A stretch of DNA of 35,717 bases from Planctomycetota bacterium (GTDB lineage: Bacteria; Planctomycetota; Phycisphaerae; UBA1845), in assembly GCA_024275565.1 (NCBI GenBank), contig JAJRYY010000077.1, forward strand, positions 1 through 35,717, in the 5' to 3' direction. Both the position numbers and the translations under genes were made by a program. Shown here piece after piece: positions 1-7,500 of the stretch (positions within the stretch are counted from its first letter, which is position 1; the number at the start of each line of letters is the position of its first letter). The notes under the pieces were generated by a model. That model was not told where the DNA came from. It did no database searches and was given only the letters and a program-made list of their open reading frames with translations.

Positions 1-2
1 AG

Positions 3-134
3 CATCGGTGGCTGGCCACGGCGCTGTTGGACATCGAGCCGCGTTTACGCAAGGTGTGTGGCTGCAGGCAGCTGGTCCGCTTGCGTACAGCACTGCAAAC
101 GTATTTGAAAGGCTGCCTCGAACAGGTGGCATAA
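3..134 (+). pseudogene. Possible transposase C-terminal remnant (5' end outside window)
   Basis: The frame starting at base 3 is open from the window edge to a TAA at 132-134 and gives 43 residues. It begins HRWLATALLDIEPRLRKV and continues with a cysteine- and arginine-rich stretch before ending LKGCLEQVA. The pattern of WLATALLDIEPRLRKVxGxxxLxxLRTAL resembles the extreme C-terminus of some bacterial insertion-sequence transposases, where a basic helix closes the protein. This is recalled resemblance, not a search result. No inverted repeat could be identified because the upstream part is missing. It could instead be the end of an unrelated basic protein. The neighbouring ORF at 139 seems to lack an N-terminus, which would fit an insertion here. 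Confidence 0.35.
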
Positions 135-138
135 CCCC

Positions 139-471
139 ATGGAGCCGTTCGCAATTTCAACTAAGAATGGCATTGACCCATTGACCGGAACGATCACAGT
201 CAATGCAACCAAGGGATCGTTCAACGCCAGCGGAGACATCCTCGTTGGACCAGACCTCATCCCGCAAAACTTCGTGCCAATCACATACACGGGATGCATC
301 CGGGTTCTCGACGATGGTCTCGGAGATAATGGTGATCTGGTTGGCGACATTGAGGTTGCTGGGTGCTTGAACAACGATGTCGGTATTACGATCGAAGGTG
401 ATACGCTGGGGACGATTACTCTGATGCAAACTGGTTGTTCGCCGCAACGCACCTGGATCACCTGCCAGTAA
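139..471 (+). CDS. Hypothetical protein, possibly an N-terminally truncated exported protein
   Basis: This 110-residue ORF is rich in Gly, Asp, Thr and beta-branched residues (GTITVNATKGSFNASGDI, DDGLGDNGDLVGDIEVAGC). The composition is that of a secreted beta-rich protein. It has no signal peptide and no convincing ribosome binding site before the ATG. The frame is open upstream only to about 109, immediately beside the putative transposase remnant ending at 134. I infer it is the surviving 3' portion of a larger exported protein whose start was displaced. No family is recognised. An overlapping antisense ORF of similar length exists, but its basic, low-complexity translation looks like a shadow. 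Confidence 0.4.
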   Translation: MEPFAISTKNGIDPLTGTITVNATKGSFNASGDILVGPDLIPQNFVPITYTGCIRVLDDGLGDNGDLVGDIEVAGCLNNDVGITIEGDTLGTITLMQTGCSPQRTWITCQ

Positions 472-630
472 CTCGCTTCGCAACGCCCGATGAACCCACC
501 TACACAGAGAAGCATCTCTTTCACACCATGCAAGGTCCATTTGCCAGGGAGCTTCAAGGCGATACACTCCGTTGGTCGATAATCCAATGGCGGGATCCAG
601 GGAGTGTTATACGGGAGGAAGCGACACGTC

Positions 631-2913
631 ATGAGTGAATGCGAGAAACAATCCAGGTCGGTGGCTGTGATGAGTTCCTATGTCCCGCGCCGGTGCGGGA
701 TCGCGACGTTTAGTCACGACCTTTCCACCGGTCTGGCGAATTCTCTTTACGATAGGCCACTGAGCGAGTGCAACGGGATCGGTATCATCGCGATGAACGA
801 TGTTGTCGAGGGGTATTCGTATGGTCCTGAGGTTGTGTACGAGATTCGACATCATAGCAAGGAAGACTATCGGGCTGCGGCGGACTATCTGAACAACAGC
901 AAATTCGATGTGATTTGTATCCAGCATGAATATGGGATTTATGGTGGTGATGCGGGGGAGTATCTGCTGGCGATGCTGGACCGGTTGAACAAGCCGGTGG
1001 TGACGACGCTGCATACGGTGCTTGCGGAACCTACGCCCAGACAGAAAGAGGTGCTCAGCAAGCTTTGCGCTCGGGCTGGGGGCGTGGTTGTGATGGCGCA
1101 TCGTGCGAAGAAAATGCTGGGTGATGTGTTTGACGTTCCTGATGAGAAGATTCATCTGGTGCATCATGGCGTTCCGGACGTTCCTTTCGGTGATACTGCT
1201 CCGTTCAAAAAGCGTTTCGAGGTTTCTGGTCGGCCTACGATTCTAACGTTTGGGTTGCTGAGTCCGAACAAGGGGATCGAGACGATGATCGATGCGCTGG
1301 CGAAGGTGGTTCCGGACCATCCGGACGTTGCCTACATCGTGCTTGGGGCGACGCATCCGCACATCCGGAAGGAGTCGGGCGAATCGTACCGATTGTCACT
1401 TGAAGGGCGTGCGCTGGAGCTGGGGATTGAGGAGAATGTTTTTTTTCACAATCGGTATGTGGCGCTGGATGATCTTTGCGACTATCTGCAGGCTGCGGAC
1501 ATCTATGTGACGCCGTATCGTGCGAAGGAGCAGATTACCTCCGGGACGCTTGCGTTTGCGGTCGCTTCGGGGTTGGCTGTTGTATCGACGCCGTATTGGT
1601 ATGCCGAGGAGATCCTGGCGGATGGCCGTGGCGTTATGGTCGATTTCGGGGATGTGGATGGTTTTGCCAACTCCATCAATACGCTGCTGAGCGATGATCT
1701 GAAGCGGGAAAAGATCCGGAAATCTGCCTACGACTTTGGTCGTCAGATGATCTGGAAGAACGTGGCGCAGGATTACGCGTCGGTGTTCAGCCACGCGTGT
1801 GACACCTATCAGAAGCCCACAGATGGAGAGGCTTCGCGCGAGAAGCCCGCCATGCGGTTGTCGCTGCCTGAGGTGCGTCTGGATCATCTTCGTCGAATGA
1901 CGGACGATACGGGCTTGCTGCAGCACGCAGTTCATGCGACGCCGGACCGCCGCCATGGATACTCGATCGATGATGTCGCCCGTGGGATGATTGTAACTGC
2001 GATGCACTATTCGTTGTTCCGCGACGAAAGCGTGCTGAAGCTGTTTCACGTTTATCTTTCGTATATTCATTATGCGCGACTGGACAACAACCGGTTCCAT
2101 AATTTCATGTCGTTCGACCGGCGATGGATCGACGACATGGGCGGTGATGACTGCCAGGGACGCGTGCTCTGGTCGCTTGGGTATGTGGTGTCGCATCCGC
2201 CGGACGAACTGTCCGCTGAGCTTTGTCGGACACTTTTTCAGCAATCGATTGGCACTCTGGAAGAGACGCAGTGGGATCGTTCCCGGGCGTTTGCGATTAT
2301 CGGATGCTACTATTATCTTCGGAAGTATGGTGATGACGCGCGTGTGATGGACCTTGTGCGTCATTATGCTGAGGGTATCCATGCCTCCTTTGAGCGGAAC
2401 AGGGGCGACGACTGGCCTTGGTTTGAGGATATTGTGACGTATGAAAATGCGCGGATTCCGCAGGCTTTGCTGTTTGCTGGCCTGCTTCTGGATGAGAAGC
2501 GATTTCTGGATAGCGGGATCACGTCGCTGGACTGGCTGATCAAAATCCAGACGAGCAAAGAGGGTCGCGTATCGCTGATTGGCAATGATGGGTGGTATCG
2601 CCGTGGGCAGGAAATCCCCCGGTTCGATCAGCAGCCGGTCGAGATTGCCGCGTTGATGGGTGCGTGTAAGGCGGGTTTCCGGGCCAGCAATGACAACCGC
2701 TACCTTGTGGAGATGCGTCGGTGTTTTTCGTGGTTCCTCGGGACCAACGATATCGGACAGCCCATGGTGGATTTCAAATCTCGCGGATGCTTCGACGGGT
2801 TGATGCCCGACGCCGTCAACGCGAATCAGGGCGCGGAGTCGCTGCTTTCTTGGCTTATGACGCTGCTCATCATGCACGAGCTTCAAACCGGAGCCCCGAT
2901 CCTGGCTGGTTGA
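631..2913 (+). CDS. GT4 glycosyltransferase with C-terminal helical-barrel-like domain
   Basis: The protein has 760 residues. Residues about 10-390 form a GT-B, family 4 glycosyltransferase. The N-terminal domain has a Gly-rich SSYVPRRCGIATF and IQHEYGIYGGD. The second domain has TFGLLSPNKGIE and EQITSGTLAFAVASGLAVVSTPYW. In the usual EX7E donor-binding motif Glu300 is present but the second Glu position is Ala308. After a short linker (about 391-412), residues 413-755 form a separate all-helical region (VHATPDRRHGYSIDDVARG, FDQQPVEIAALMGACKAG) resembling the alpha/alpha-barrels of sugar-processing enzymes. The architecture suggests synthesis of a glycoside or mannoside whose substrate is unknown. 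ATG631 is preferred over the upstream GTG604 because GGGAGGAA lies about 10 nt before it. It stands alone and is convergent with the aminotransferase gene. Confidence 0.88.
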   Translation: MSECEKQSRSVAVMSSYVPRRCGIATFSHDLSTGLANSLYDRPLSECNGIGIIAMNDVVEGYSYGPEVVYEIRHHSKEDYRAAADYLNNSKFDVICIQHEYGIYGGDAGEYLLAMLDRLNKPVVTTLHTVLAEPTPRQKEVLSKLCARAGGVVVMAHRAKKMLGDVFDVPDEKIHLVHHGVPDVPFGDTAPFKKRFEVSGRPTILTFGLLSPNKGIETMIDALAKVVPDHPDVAYIVLGATHPHIRKESGESYRLSLEGRALELGIEENVFFHNRYVALDDLCDYLQAADIYVTPYRAKEQITSGTLAFAVASGLAVVSTPYWYAEEILADGRGVMVDFGDVDGFANSINTLLSDDLKREKIRKSAYDFGRQMIWKNVAQDYASVFSHACDTYQKPTDGEASREKPAMRLSLPEVRLDHLRRMTDDTGLLQHAVHATPDRRHGYSIDDVARGMIVTAMHYSLFRDESVLKLFHVYLSYIHYARLDNNRFHNFMSFDRRWIDDMGGDDCQGRVLWSLGYVVSHPPDELSAELCRTLFQQSIGTLEETQWDRSRAFAIIGCYYYLRKYGDDARVMDLVRHYAEGIHASFERNRGDDWPWFEDIVTYENARIPQALLFAGLLLDEKRFLDSGITSLDWLIKIQTSKEGRVSLIGNDGWYRRGQEIPRFDQQPVEIAALMGACKAGFRASNDNRYLVEMRRCFSWFLGTNDIGQPMVDFKSRGCFDGLMPDAVNANQGAESLLSWLMTLLIMHELQTGAPILAG

Positions 2914-2960
2914 TGTTGGGCTGGCGGTTGATTCTGGGCTGGCGGGTGGTGCTGGGCGGC
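2908..2960. repeat. Imperfect 18-bp tandem repeat, three units
   Basis: Units lie at 2908-2925, 2926-2943 and 2944-2960. The first two differ at 2 of 18 positions (GGTTGATGTTGGGCTGGC and GGTTGATTCTGGGCTGGC). The third is 17 bp and more diverged. The first unit includes the last codon and TGA stop of the glycosyltransferase gene. The array fills most of the 60-bp gap between two convergent genes. Confidence 0.6.
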
Positions 2961-2973
2961 TGGTGGTGAAGTG

Positions 2974-3837
2974 CTACTTTGCTGGGGTGCGTTCGCGGTT
3001 CAGAAGATCGACGAATGTGTCGTAGAGTTTCAGCGTGACGGGTCCGGGGTTGCCGTCGGCGATGGGTTTGCTGTTGACGCTTGTGACCGGCATGACATCG
3101 AGGGTTGTGCTGGAGAGAAAGGCTTCTTCGGCGGATGCGAGGTCGTCGATGTTTACGGACCTTTCCTCAACGGGGATGTTGATGGATCGGGCGCACTGGA
3201 GGATATAGCGGCGGGTCACGCCATGAAGAATGGATCTCGTCGCCGCGGGCGTCACCAGCGTGTGATTCCTGACGAAGAACACATTGGCTGACGTCGCCTC
3301 ACGAATCTCACCAGAGGTGGTCACGAAAATCGCATCGTCAAATCCGTCGTTGCGGGCGCGATTTTTCGCCAGAACATTCGGAAGCAACGCGGTCGTTTTG
3401 ATCTCGCAATGCGCCCATCGCGGGTCTTCGACAGTTACCACGGATAGTCCACTCCGACGCTTATCAGCCTCGATGACAGGTTTCGGACGGAAGGTGGCTA
3501 CCAGGGTCAACGGAACCGGTCCGGAGACGACGTGGGACCGGGGTTGAACACCGCGTGTGATCTGCAGATAGACCATTGCTTCCGGATATGCACACTGGGC
3601 TAGCCCATCTGCGATGACCGCGTTGAGATCGTATGGTAAATCGTCGAGCGACATATCCGTGAGTTTCAAACTCTGTCGCAACCGCGTAAGGTGAGCATCC
3701 ATCCCAAACGGTTTCCCATCGAACGCAACGACAACTTCATACACAGAATCGGCAAACTGAAACCCGCGATCGTCGATCGAAATGACAGCCTCTGACGCGG
3801 GACAAAATGTACCATTTACAAATGCAATATCAGGCAT
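2974..3837 (-). CDS. dat: D-amino-acid aminotransferase (PLP fold type IV)
   Basis: This 287-residue protein has the normal length for class IV aminotransferases, which use PLP to move amino groups between D-amino acids and 2-oxo acids. It supplies D-glutamate or D-alanine for peptidoglycan. The PLP lysine is K147 in DPRWAHCEIKTTALLPNVLAK, matching the DPRWxxCDIKSLNLL signature of Bacillus D-AAT. Y33 (DSVYEVV) and the R100/H102 pair (ITRGVQPRSH) correspond to the carboxylate-trap residues that separate D-AAT from branched-chain aminotransferases. GEIREATSANVFFV is the PLP-phosphate and Glu motif. The ATG overlaps the rhomboid gene's end by 8 nt (ATGCCTGA), so the two are probably translationally coupled. 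A 4-amino-4-deoxychorismate lyase is the main alternative, but the R-x-H trap argues against it. Confidence 0.87.
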   Translation of the reverse strand: MPDIAFVNGTFCPASEAVISIDDRGFQFADSVYEVVVAFDGKPFGMDAHLTRLRQSLKLTDMSLDDLPYDLNAVIADGLAQCAYPEAMVYLQITRGVQPRSHVVSGPVPLTLVATFRPKPVIEADKRRSGLSVVTVEDPRWAHCEIKTTALLPNVLAKNRARNDGFDDAIFVTTSGEIREATSANVFFVRNHTLVTPAATRSILHGVTRRYILQCARSINIPVEERSVNIDDLASAEEAFLSSTTLDVMPVTSVNSKPIADGNPGPVTLKLYDTFVDLLNRERTPAK

Positions 3838-5032
3838 CGGGGGCAGCCTTTCCCAGCGAGTGACGCACAGTCTCTAGCCACTGAATACACTGGTCCTTTC
3901 GATCACCGGTCAGCCGCCCCAGTGAAGCGACAAGGTGCTTCTCAGCCTCCTGGAATCGCTGGAGGTCACGCGCATATATGATCCCCAGCAGCAGGCGCAT
4001 CTCGTCGGCCTCATAACCGGTGGGGTACGATTTCAGGTATCGTTCGAAGGCACTGGCTGCCTGGGGCGTGCGTCCGGTCGCATAAAACTCGCGTGCAATC
4101 GTCAACTGGTTCCGGGCTGACAGACATTGCGAGGGGTCGAGCATCGCAAGTTCTTCATATGTCCTGGCTGCACCGGCGGTATCGCCCTGATCGAGAAGCA
4201 AGGAAATCTGAGCGCGTAACGCACTGATCGCATCGAATTTCGCCTCCTCTGCCACCTGCTCCGCTTTCGAGAGGGTTGGCGCTCGTGCCACAGTGCCATA
4301 TTCTGCGCGACGGCGCGTCTCAGGGTCTGCCATCGCAGTTTGAAACGCCCGCCGACGGTTCCACCGGTCAAATAGTGAAAGCATGTCGAAATGGTCGCGC
4401 GGGATCGCCCGTCCTGCCAGGAGCAATGCACCCGCCACAAATCCAAACGCATATCCGCCGATGTGCGCCGAAAATGCGACGCTTTCAATTCCCGTTGGAT
4501 GCATCGTTGGGGCGATGATGTTGTCCCACAGGATGATTTTCAACAGGATGAGCAGCGTCGCGGGCAGCTCGAAGAACCCGATGAAGAAAAACACATACAT
4601 CACCGTCACGCGACTGCGTGGAAAAAGTACGAGGTATGCGGTGGTGACGGCTGCGATGGACCCGGAAGCTCCGAGGAGACGATTCGTGTCGTTGAACGCA
4701 AACGCCGTCGCCGCAAACACCCCCCCCGCCAGGTAGAACACAAAATATGCGACATCCCCCATCTTCGCATTCACACTGTTCCCAAAGACCCAGAGAAACA
4801 GCATGTTTCCAAGCAGGTGCATGATGCCACCGTGCGAAAACTGGTAGGTGAAGAATTGAAACAGGTGAGGCCATTCTGCGTCGAGAATGAGATATCGTTC
4901 GCGGAACAGCTCGAAATCCGGATTCCTGGTGAGATTGAATAGCGCAAACACGGCGAAGTTCATGCCAATGATCGCATAGTTCGCAGCAGGCGCGCGACGC
5001 GCAACCATTTCAGTTCGGATGGGAATGATCAC
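3830..5032 (-). CDS. Rhomboid-family intramembrane serine protease with C-terminal TPR region
   Basis: The protein has 400 residues. Residues about 15-210 carry six or so membrane segments with the rhomboid signatures: HGGIMHLLGNMLFLWVFG (oxyanion-site H72 and N76), catalytic S123 in LLGASGSIAAV, and catalytic H190 in SAHIGGYAFGF. It should cleave transmembrane substrates within the bilayer. Residues about 255-395 are soluble and helical with TPR-like periodicity (DQGDTAGAARTYEELAMLDP, ASAFERYLKSYPTGYEADEM), probably for protein binding. The start codon is GTG5032. MIIPIR at the N-terminus matches the (I/M)PxR start of many rhomboids, so the internal ATG at 5008 is less likely. It lies 37 nt after the DUF1844 gene and overlaps the aminotransferase gene. 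No substrate is evident. Confidence 0.92.
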   Translation of the reverse strand: MIIPIRTEMVARRAPAANYAIIGMNFAVFALFNLTRNPDFELFRERYLILDAEWPHLFQFFTYQFSHGGIMHLLGNMLFLWVFGNSVNAKMGDVAYFVFYLAGGVFAATAFAFNDTNRLLGASGSIAAVTTAYLVLFPRSRVTVMYVFFFIGFFELPATLLILLKIILWDNIIAPTMHPTGIESVAFSAHIGGYAFGFVAGALLLAGRAIPRDHFDMLSLFDRWNRRRAFQTAMADPETRRRAEYGTVARAPTLSKAEQVAEEAKFDAISALRAQISLLLDQGDTAGAARTYEELAMLDPSQCLSARNQLTIAREFYATGRTPQAASAFERYLKSYPTGYEADEMRLLLGIIYARDLQRFQEAEKHLVASLGRLTGDRKDQCIQWLETVRHSLGKAAPDA

Positions 5033-5069
5033 GCTGGAAACTCACTCGCGAAGGGAAACAATCGTATCG

Positions 5070-5477
5070 TTACTCTACAGGCGGTGCTGCCACTGGCGCA
5101 CTACCACCGCCCGCAAATTCCACAAATCGCATCCGAAGCTCGTGGAGCACACCGCTCATAATCTGTGCTTCCTCTTCCGTCGCATTCCCCTTGGTCTTCT
5201 CCTCGAGGAGACCGAGCAGATCGATGTAGTGCTTCGCGACTGGAAGATCCTGCGGGATCGGCTCGCCCGTGGGCGACTGCATCCCGCCAAGACCGATCAC
5301 TGCCTGCATCGCGATCATATTGATCAATTCCGAAAGGTTCGGTTCGGGAATTTCCTGCGACGCCGCAGCATTTTGGGTTTCTTCGTCGAGTTTCGCTTTC
5401 TCATCCGCCGCTTCGGTTTTCCAATCGGAATCGACGATGATTTTCGGGGCATCCTGGTTGTCGGTTTGATCGCTCAT
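5070..5477 (-). CDS. DUF1844 domain-containing protein
   Basis: The protein has 135 residues. An acidic, disordered N-terminus (about 1-45) is followed by a compact helical domain, NLSELINMIAMQAVIGLGG, then PVAKHYIDLLGLLEEKTKGN and EEEAQIMSGVLHELRMRFVE. This is the recognisable DUF1844 pattern, found in many bacteria and common in Planctomycetota and Deltaproteobacteria. Its biochemical role is unknown. The ATG at 5477 is preferred to the one at 5489 because GGAG sits 6 nt before it. It is the first gene of a same-strand group with the rhomboid protease and the D-amino-acid aminotransferase, so co-transcription is likely. Confidence 0.8.
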   Translation of the reverse strand: MSDQTDNQDAPKIIVDSDWKTEAADEKAKLDEETQNAAASQEIPEPNLSELINMIAMQAVIGLGGMQSPTGEPIPQDLPVAKHYIDLLGLLEEKTKGNATEEEAQIMSGVLHELRMRFVEFAGGGSAPVAAPPVE

Positions 5478-5568
5478 GGCGGACTCCAAAGTTGTACGTC
5501 ACAATTCTGCCAATCCTGCACGGTCCAGAGAACACTCCGAGTGCTTCGATCCATGCACGTTGCACTCT

Positions 5569-5634
5569 ATCCGAGCCGTGACCGTAGGAGAGCGCACACC
5601 TGAGAAACCGCTCCCTTACGGTCACGGCTCGGAT
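5569..5634. repeat. REP-like palindromic element, copy 1
   Basis: Two 26-nt arms at 5569-5594 and 5609-5634 are reverse complements with two mismatches (the outer 18 bp are perfect), separated by a 14-nt loop. The core is ATCCGAGCCGTGACCGTA and its complement. The same palindrome recurs at 7364-7427. It lies between the DUF1844 gene and the BshC-like gene. Such a long GC-rich hairpin could be a REP/MITE-type dispersed repeat and may act as an RNA hairpin or terminator. Confidence 0.85.
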
Positions 5635-5679
5635 CACAAAAACGCCGCCAACGAAGAAACACAACGGCAGCTTTGCAGA

Positions 5680-7320
5680 CTATAGTCGAAAAGCATCCGG
5701 TTGGGCGAGCGCATGGGCCAATTTTTCCAGCGTCGCACGCGGGTTCATCGCGAAAAAGTAGTCTCGTCGACGGGCGGCCAACCGCTCATCCATCGCCTCA
5801 CGAAGTCTCCGAACCCCCGCGTCTGCCTCCTCCGGACTCGGCGAAGCAAGACGCGACAGCTTCTCATTCACCGCACAAATCCGCAGATACACCGCCCGCC
5901 GCTGCCTGTGATTACGCCGATCGTTCTGTTTCAGGTCATCCGCTTCGGCTAGCACCGACCGCCGCTCATCCACAAGCATCTTCGCTTCTTCCGCCTTCGC
6001 TTCATCCACATCACCCACATAATTCTGCGGGTTGTATCGCACATCTCTGGCGAGGCGAATGGCTTCTACCAGCGATTCAGGCGAGACATCCTTCTGCGGC
6101 AGATCGAGCATCAGGCTGGCAGAGACACATGCCATGGCGGGTGGTTCTACGCCGAAATATCGCCGAATAATCTCATCCGTGATGCGATCGTACTTGGCTC
6201 CACCGATCCCGTGAATAAACAGATCGCCCAGCAGCAACCGTGCCCATAGCGTCAGGCTTAACGCTCGAGGCCGAAACACGCACGCCCCCGCCCTGCACAG
6301 AGCAGCCTCAGCCCGCTCCCAATCCAGAAGGTCATCGCGCGACACTTCCCCAATCATGTCCGAATCTGCGTAAACCGTCACCGTGTCGCCACGCGATTCC
6401 ACGAACAGCCTCTGCCGCGGTTTTTCATCGCGAACCGCCCACAGCGGAACCTCGCACCGCCCCCCATCGCAGATCAGGTCAGGGATGGGCCGATTTGCAC
6501 TACGCACGCCATACCGACGCCGATAATCTGCCAGCGCTCCATTGTAACATTCCGCGAACCGCTCAGCATTCAGCATCATCTCAGCAAGGAGCGGTCCTGC
6601 AAAGACCCGGCTGATCCGATGCTCGATCATCTCCACGCCGAACGACTGCTCAACGACTTTTCGGGCATGAACCATCTGATCGACCCAGTCACGTGGTTCC
6701 ACCGCCTGCTTCAATGCATCGAAGTATTCCGGCATGCAGGACGCATCATACAATCCGCCCATCTGTCGCCGAACGTCATCCTCAAACGCGCCACACGCTT
6801 CATCGCCGATGGCTGCAATGTGTTCAAAGACGCCGCCCCGCAAGAGCTGACCATACCGAACCGCCCGCCACACAGCGTGATCCCCCGCCACACCGGGAAC
6901 ATCCAACGTCGCATCATTGGGTGCATCCGAATCGACGATGAGATTGACCGCGGCTGCGTCCATGCGCTTCGCAAGATCCGACGCGACGACATGCTTCGCC
7001 CAGACCCCTGCATGAATAAATTCAGGTTGATGTCCCGTCACGATGATCGGACCTCGACAGTCCGGGCAAAGCGCACCACGCACCATCTTCCGGAGATCGC
7101 CAATCGGAACGCCAGCCAGCGAAAATATGTAGCTTGCGATCAATTCCCGGTTCTGTTCAACGAGACCAGCCAACCGATCCATCGCCGGCTCGACGAGCAC
7201 ATCGCCATGACTGGGAGGCGTGCGAAGGGTATCAAAATCCAGCATGATCCGTTCCGAAATCAGTGGCGGCGCGTGGCAGTATGGCGTCCAGCAGTTGTCC
7301 AGAGAATCGATATTCATCAT
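5680..7320 (-). CDS. BshC-like protein (putative cysteine-adding enzyme family)
   Basis: This 546-residue soluble protein is about the length of BshC, which adds cysteine to glucosaminyl-malate in bacillithiol synthesis. Two segments recall that family. One is VTGHQPEFIHAGVWAKHVVA (compare TGQQxGLxGGPLYTxYKAL). The other is FRPRALSLTLWARLLLGDLF followed by IHGIGGAKYDRITD (compare LRPxxQDxLLPTxxYVGGPxELAY). The family assignment is a distant resemblance made by eye, and no bacillithiol glycosyltransferase or deacetylase (BshA/BshB) is adjacent. The C-terminal third is helical and charged, like the coiled coil of BshC. The first ATG lacks a clear ribosome binding site, and the ATG at 7245 is an alternative. 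Copies of the palindromic repeat flank the gene on both sides. Confidence 0.55.
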   Translation of the reverse strand: MMNIDSLDNCWTPYCHAPPLISERIMLDFDTLRTPPSHGDVLVEPAMDRLAGLVEQNRELIASYIFSLAGVPIGDLRKMVRGALCPDCRGPIIVTGHQPEFIHAGVWAKHVVASDLAKRMDAAAVNLIVDSDAPNDATLDVPGVAGDHAVWRAVRYGQLLRGGVFEHIAAIGDEACGAFEDDVRRQMGGLYDASCMPEYFDALKQAVEPRDWVDQMVHARKVVEQSFGVEMIEHRISRVFAGPLLAEMMLNAERFAECYNGALADYRRRYGVRSANRPIPDLICDGGRCEVPLWAVRDEKPRQRLFVESRGDTVTVYADSDMIGEVSRDDLLDWERAEAALCRAGACVFRPRALSLTLWARLLLGDLFIHGIGGAKYDRITDEIIRRYFGVEPPAMACVSASLMLDLPQKDVSPESLVEAIRLARDVRYNPQNYVGDVDEAKAEEAKMLVDERRSVLAEADDLKQNDRRNHRQRRAVYLRICAVNEKLSRLASPSPEEADAGVRRLREAMDERLAARRRDYFFAMNPRATLEKLAHALAQPDAFRL

Positions 7321-7363
7321 TTAGTATGCGTAGCAGTGCCTGGTCATTATCGACGTTTTCGTT

Positions 7364-7427
7364 TCCGAGCCGTGACCGTAAGGGAGCGGTTTCTCTGGAG
7401 CCCGCTCCCTTACGGTCACGGCTCGGA
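7364..7427. repeat. REP-like palindromic element, copy 2
   Basis: A perfect 26-bp inverted repeat has arms at 7364-7389 and 7402-7427 and a 12-nt loop. Its core is TCCGAGCCGTGACCGTAAGG. It matches the copy at 5569-5634 apart from the loop and a few arm positions. It lies in the 180-bp gap between the BshC-like and GT2 genes, both on the minus strand. Read through, it encodes RAVTVRERF and LPYGHGSD, which appear in spurious ORFs here. Confidence 0.88.
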
Positions 7428-7500
7428 TAACAGGAACCTCACCTCAATACGAAATAATACACCAACGGCTCGGCAATTCAGGCAAAACGAAGAACCCAAA

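Noticed and set aside
157-567. A minus-strand ORF of 136 codons opposite the orphan ORF at 139-471
   Set aside because: Its translation is rich in Arg and Trp with no structure. The plus-strand frame has the more protein-like composition, although neither is certain.
1396-2886. A 496-codon minus-strand ORF
   Set aside because: It is antisense to the well-supported glycosyltransferase gene, with a basic, low-order translation. It is a codon-bias shadow.
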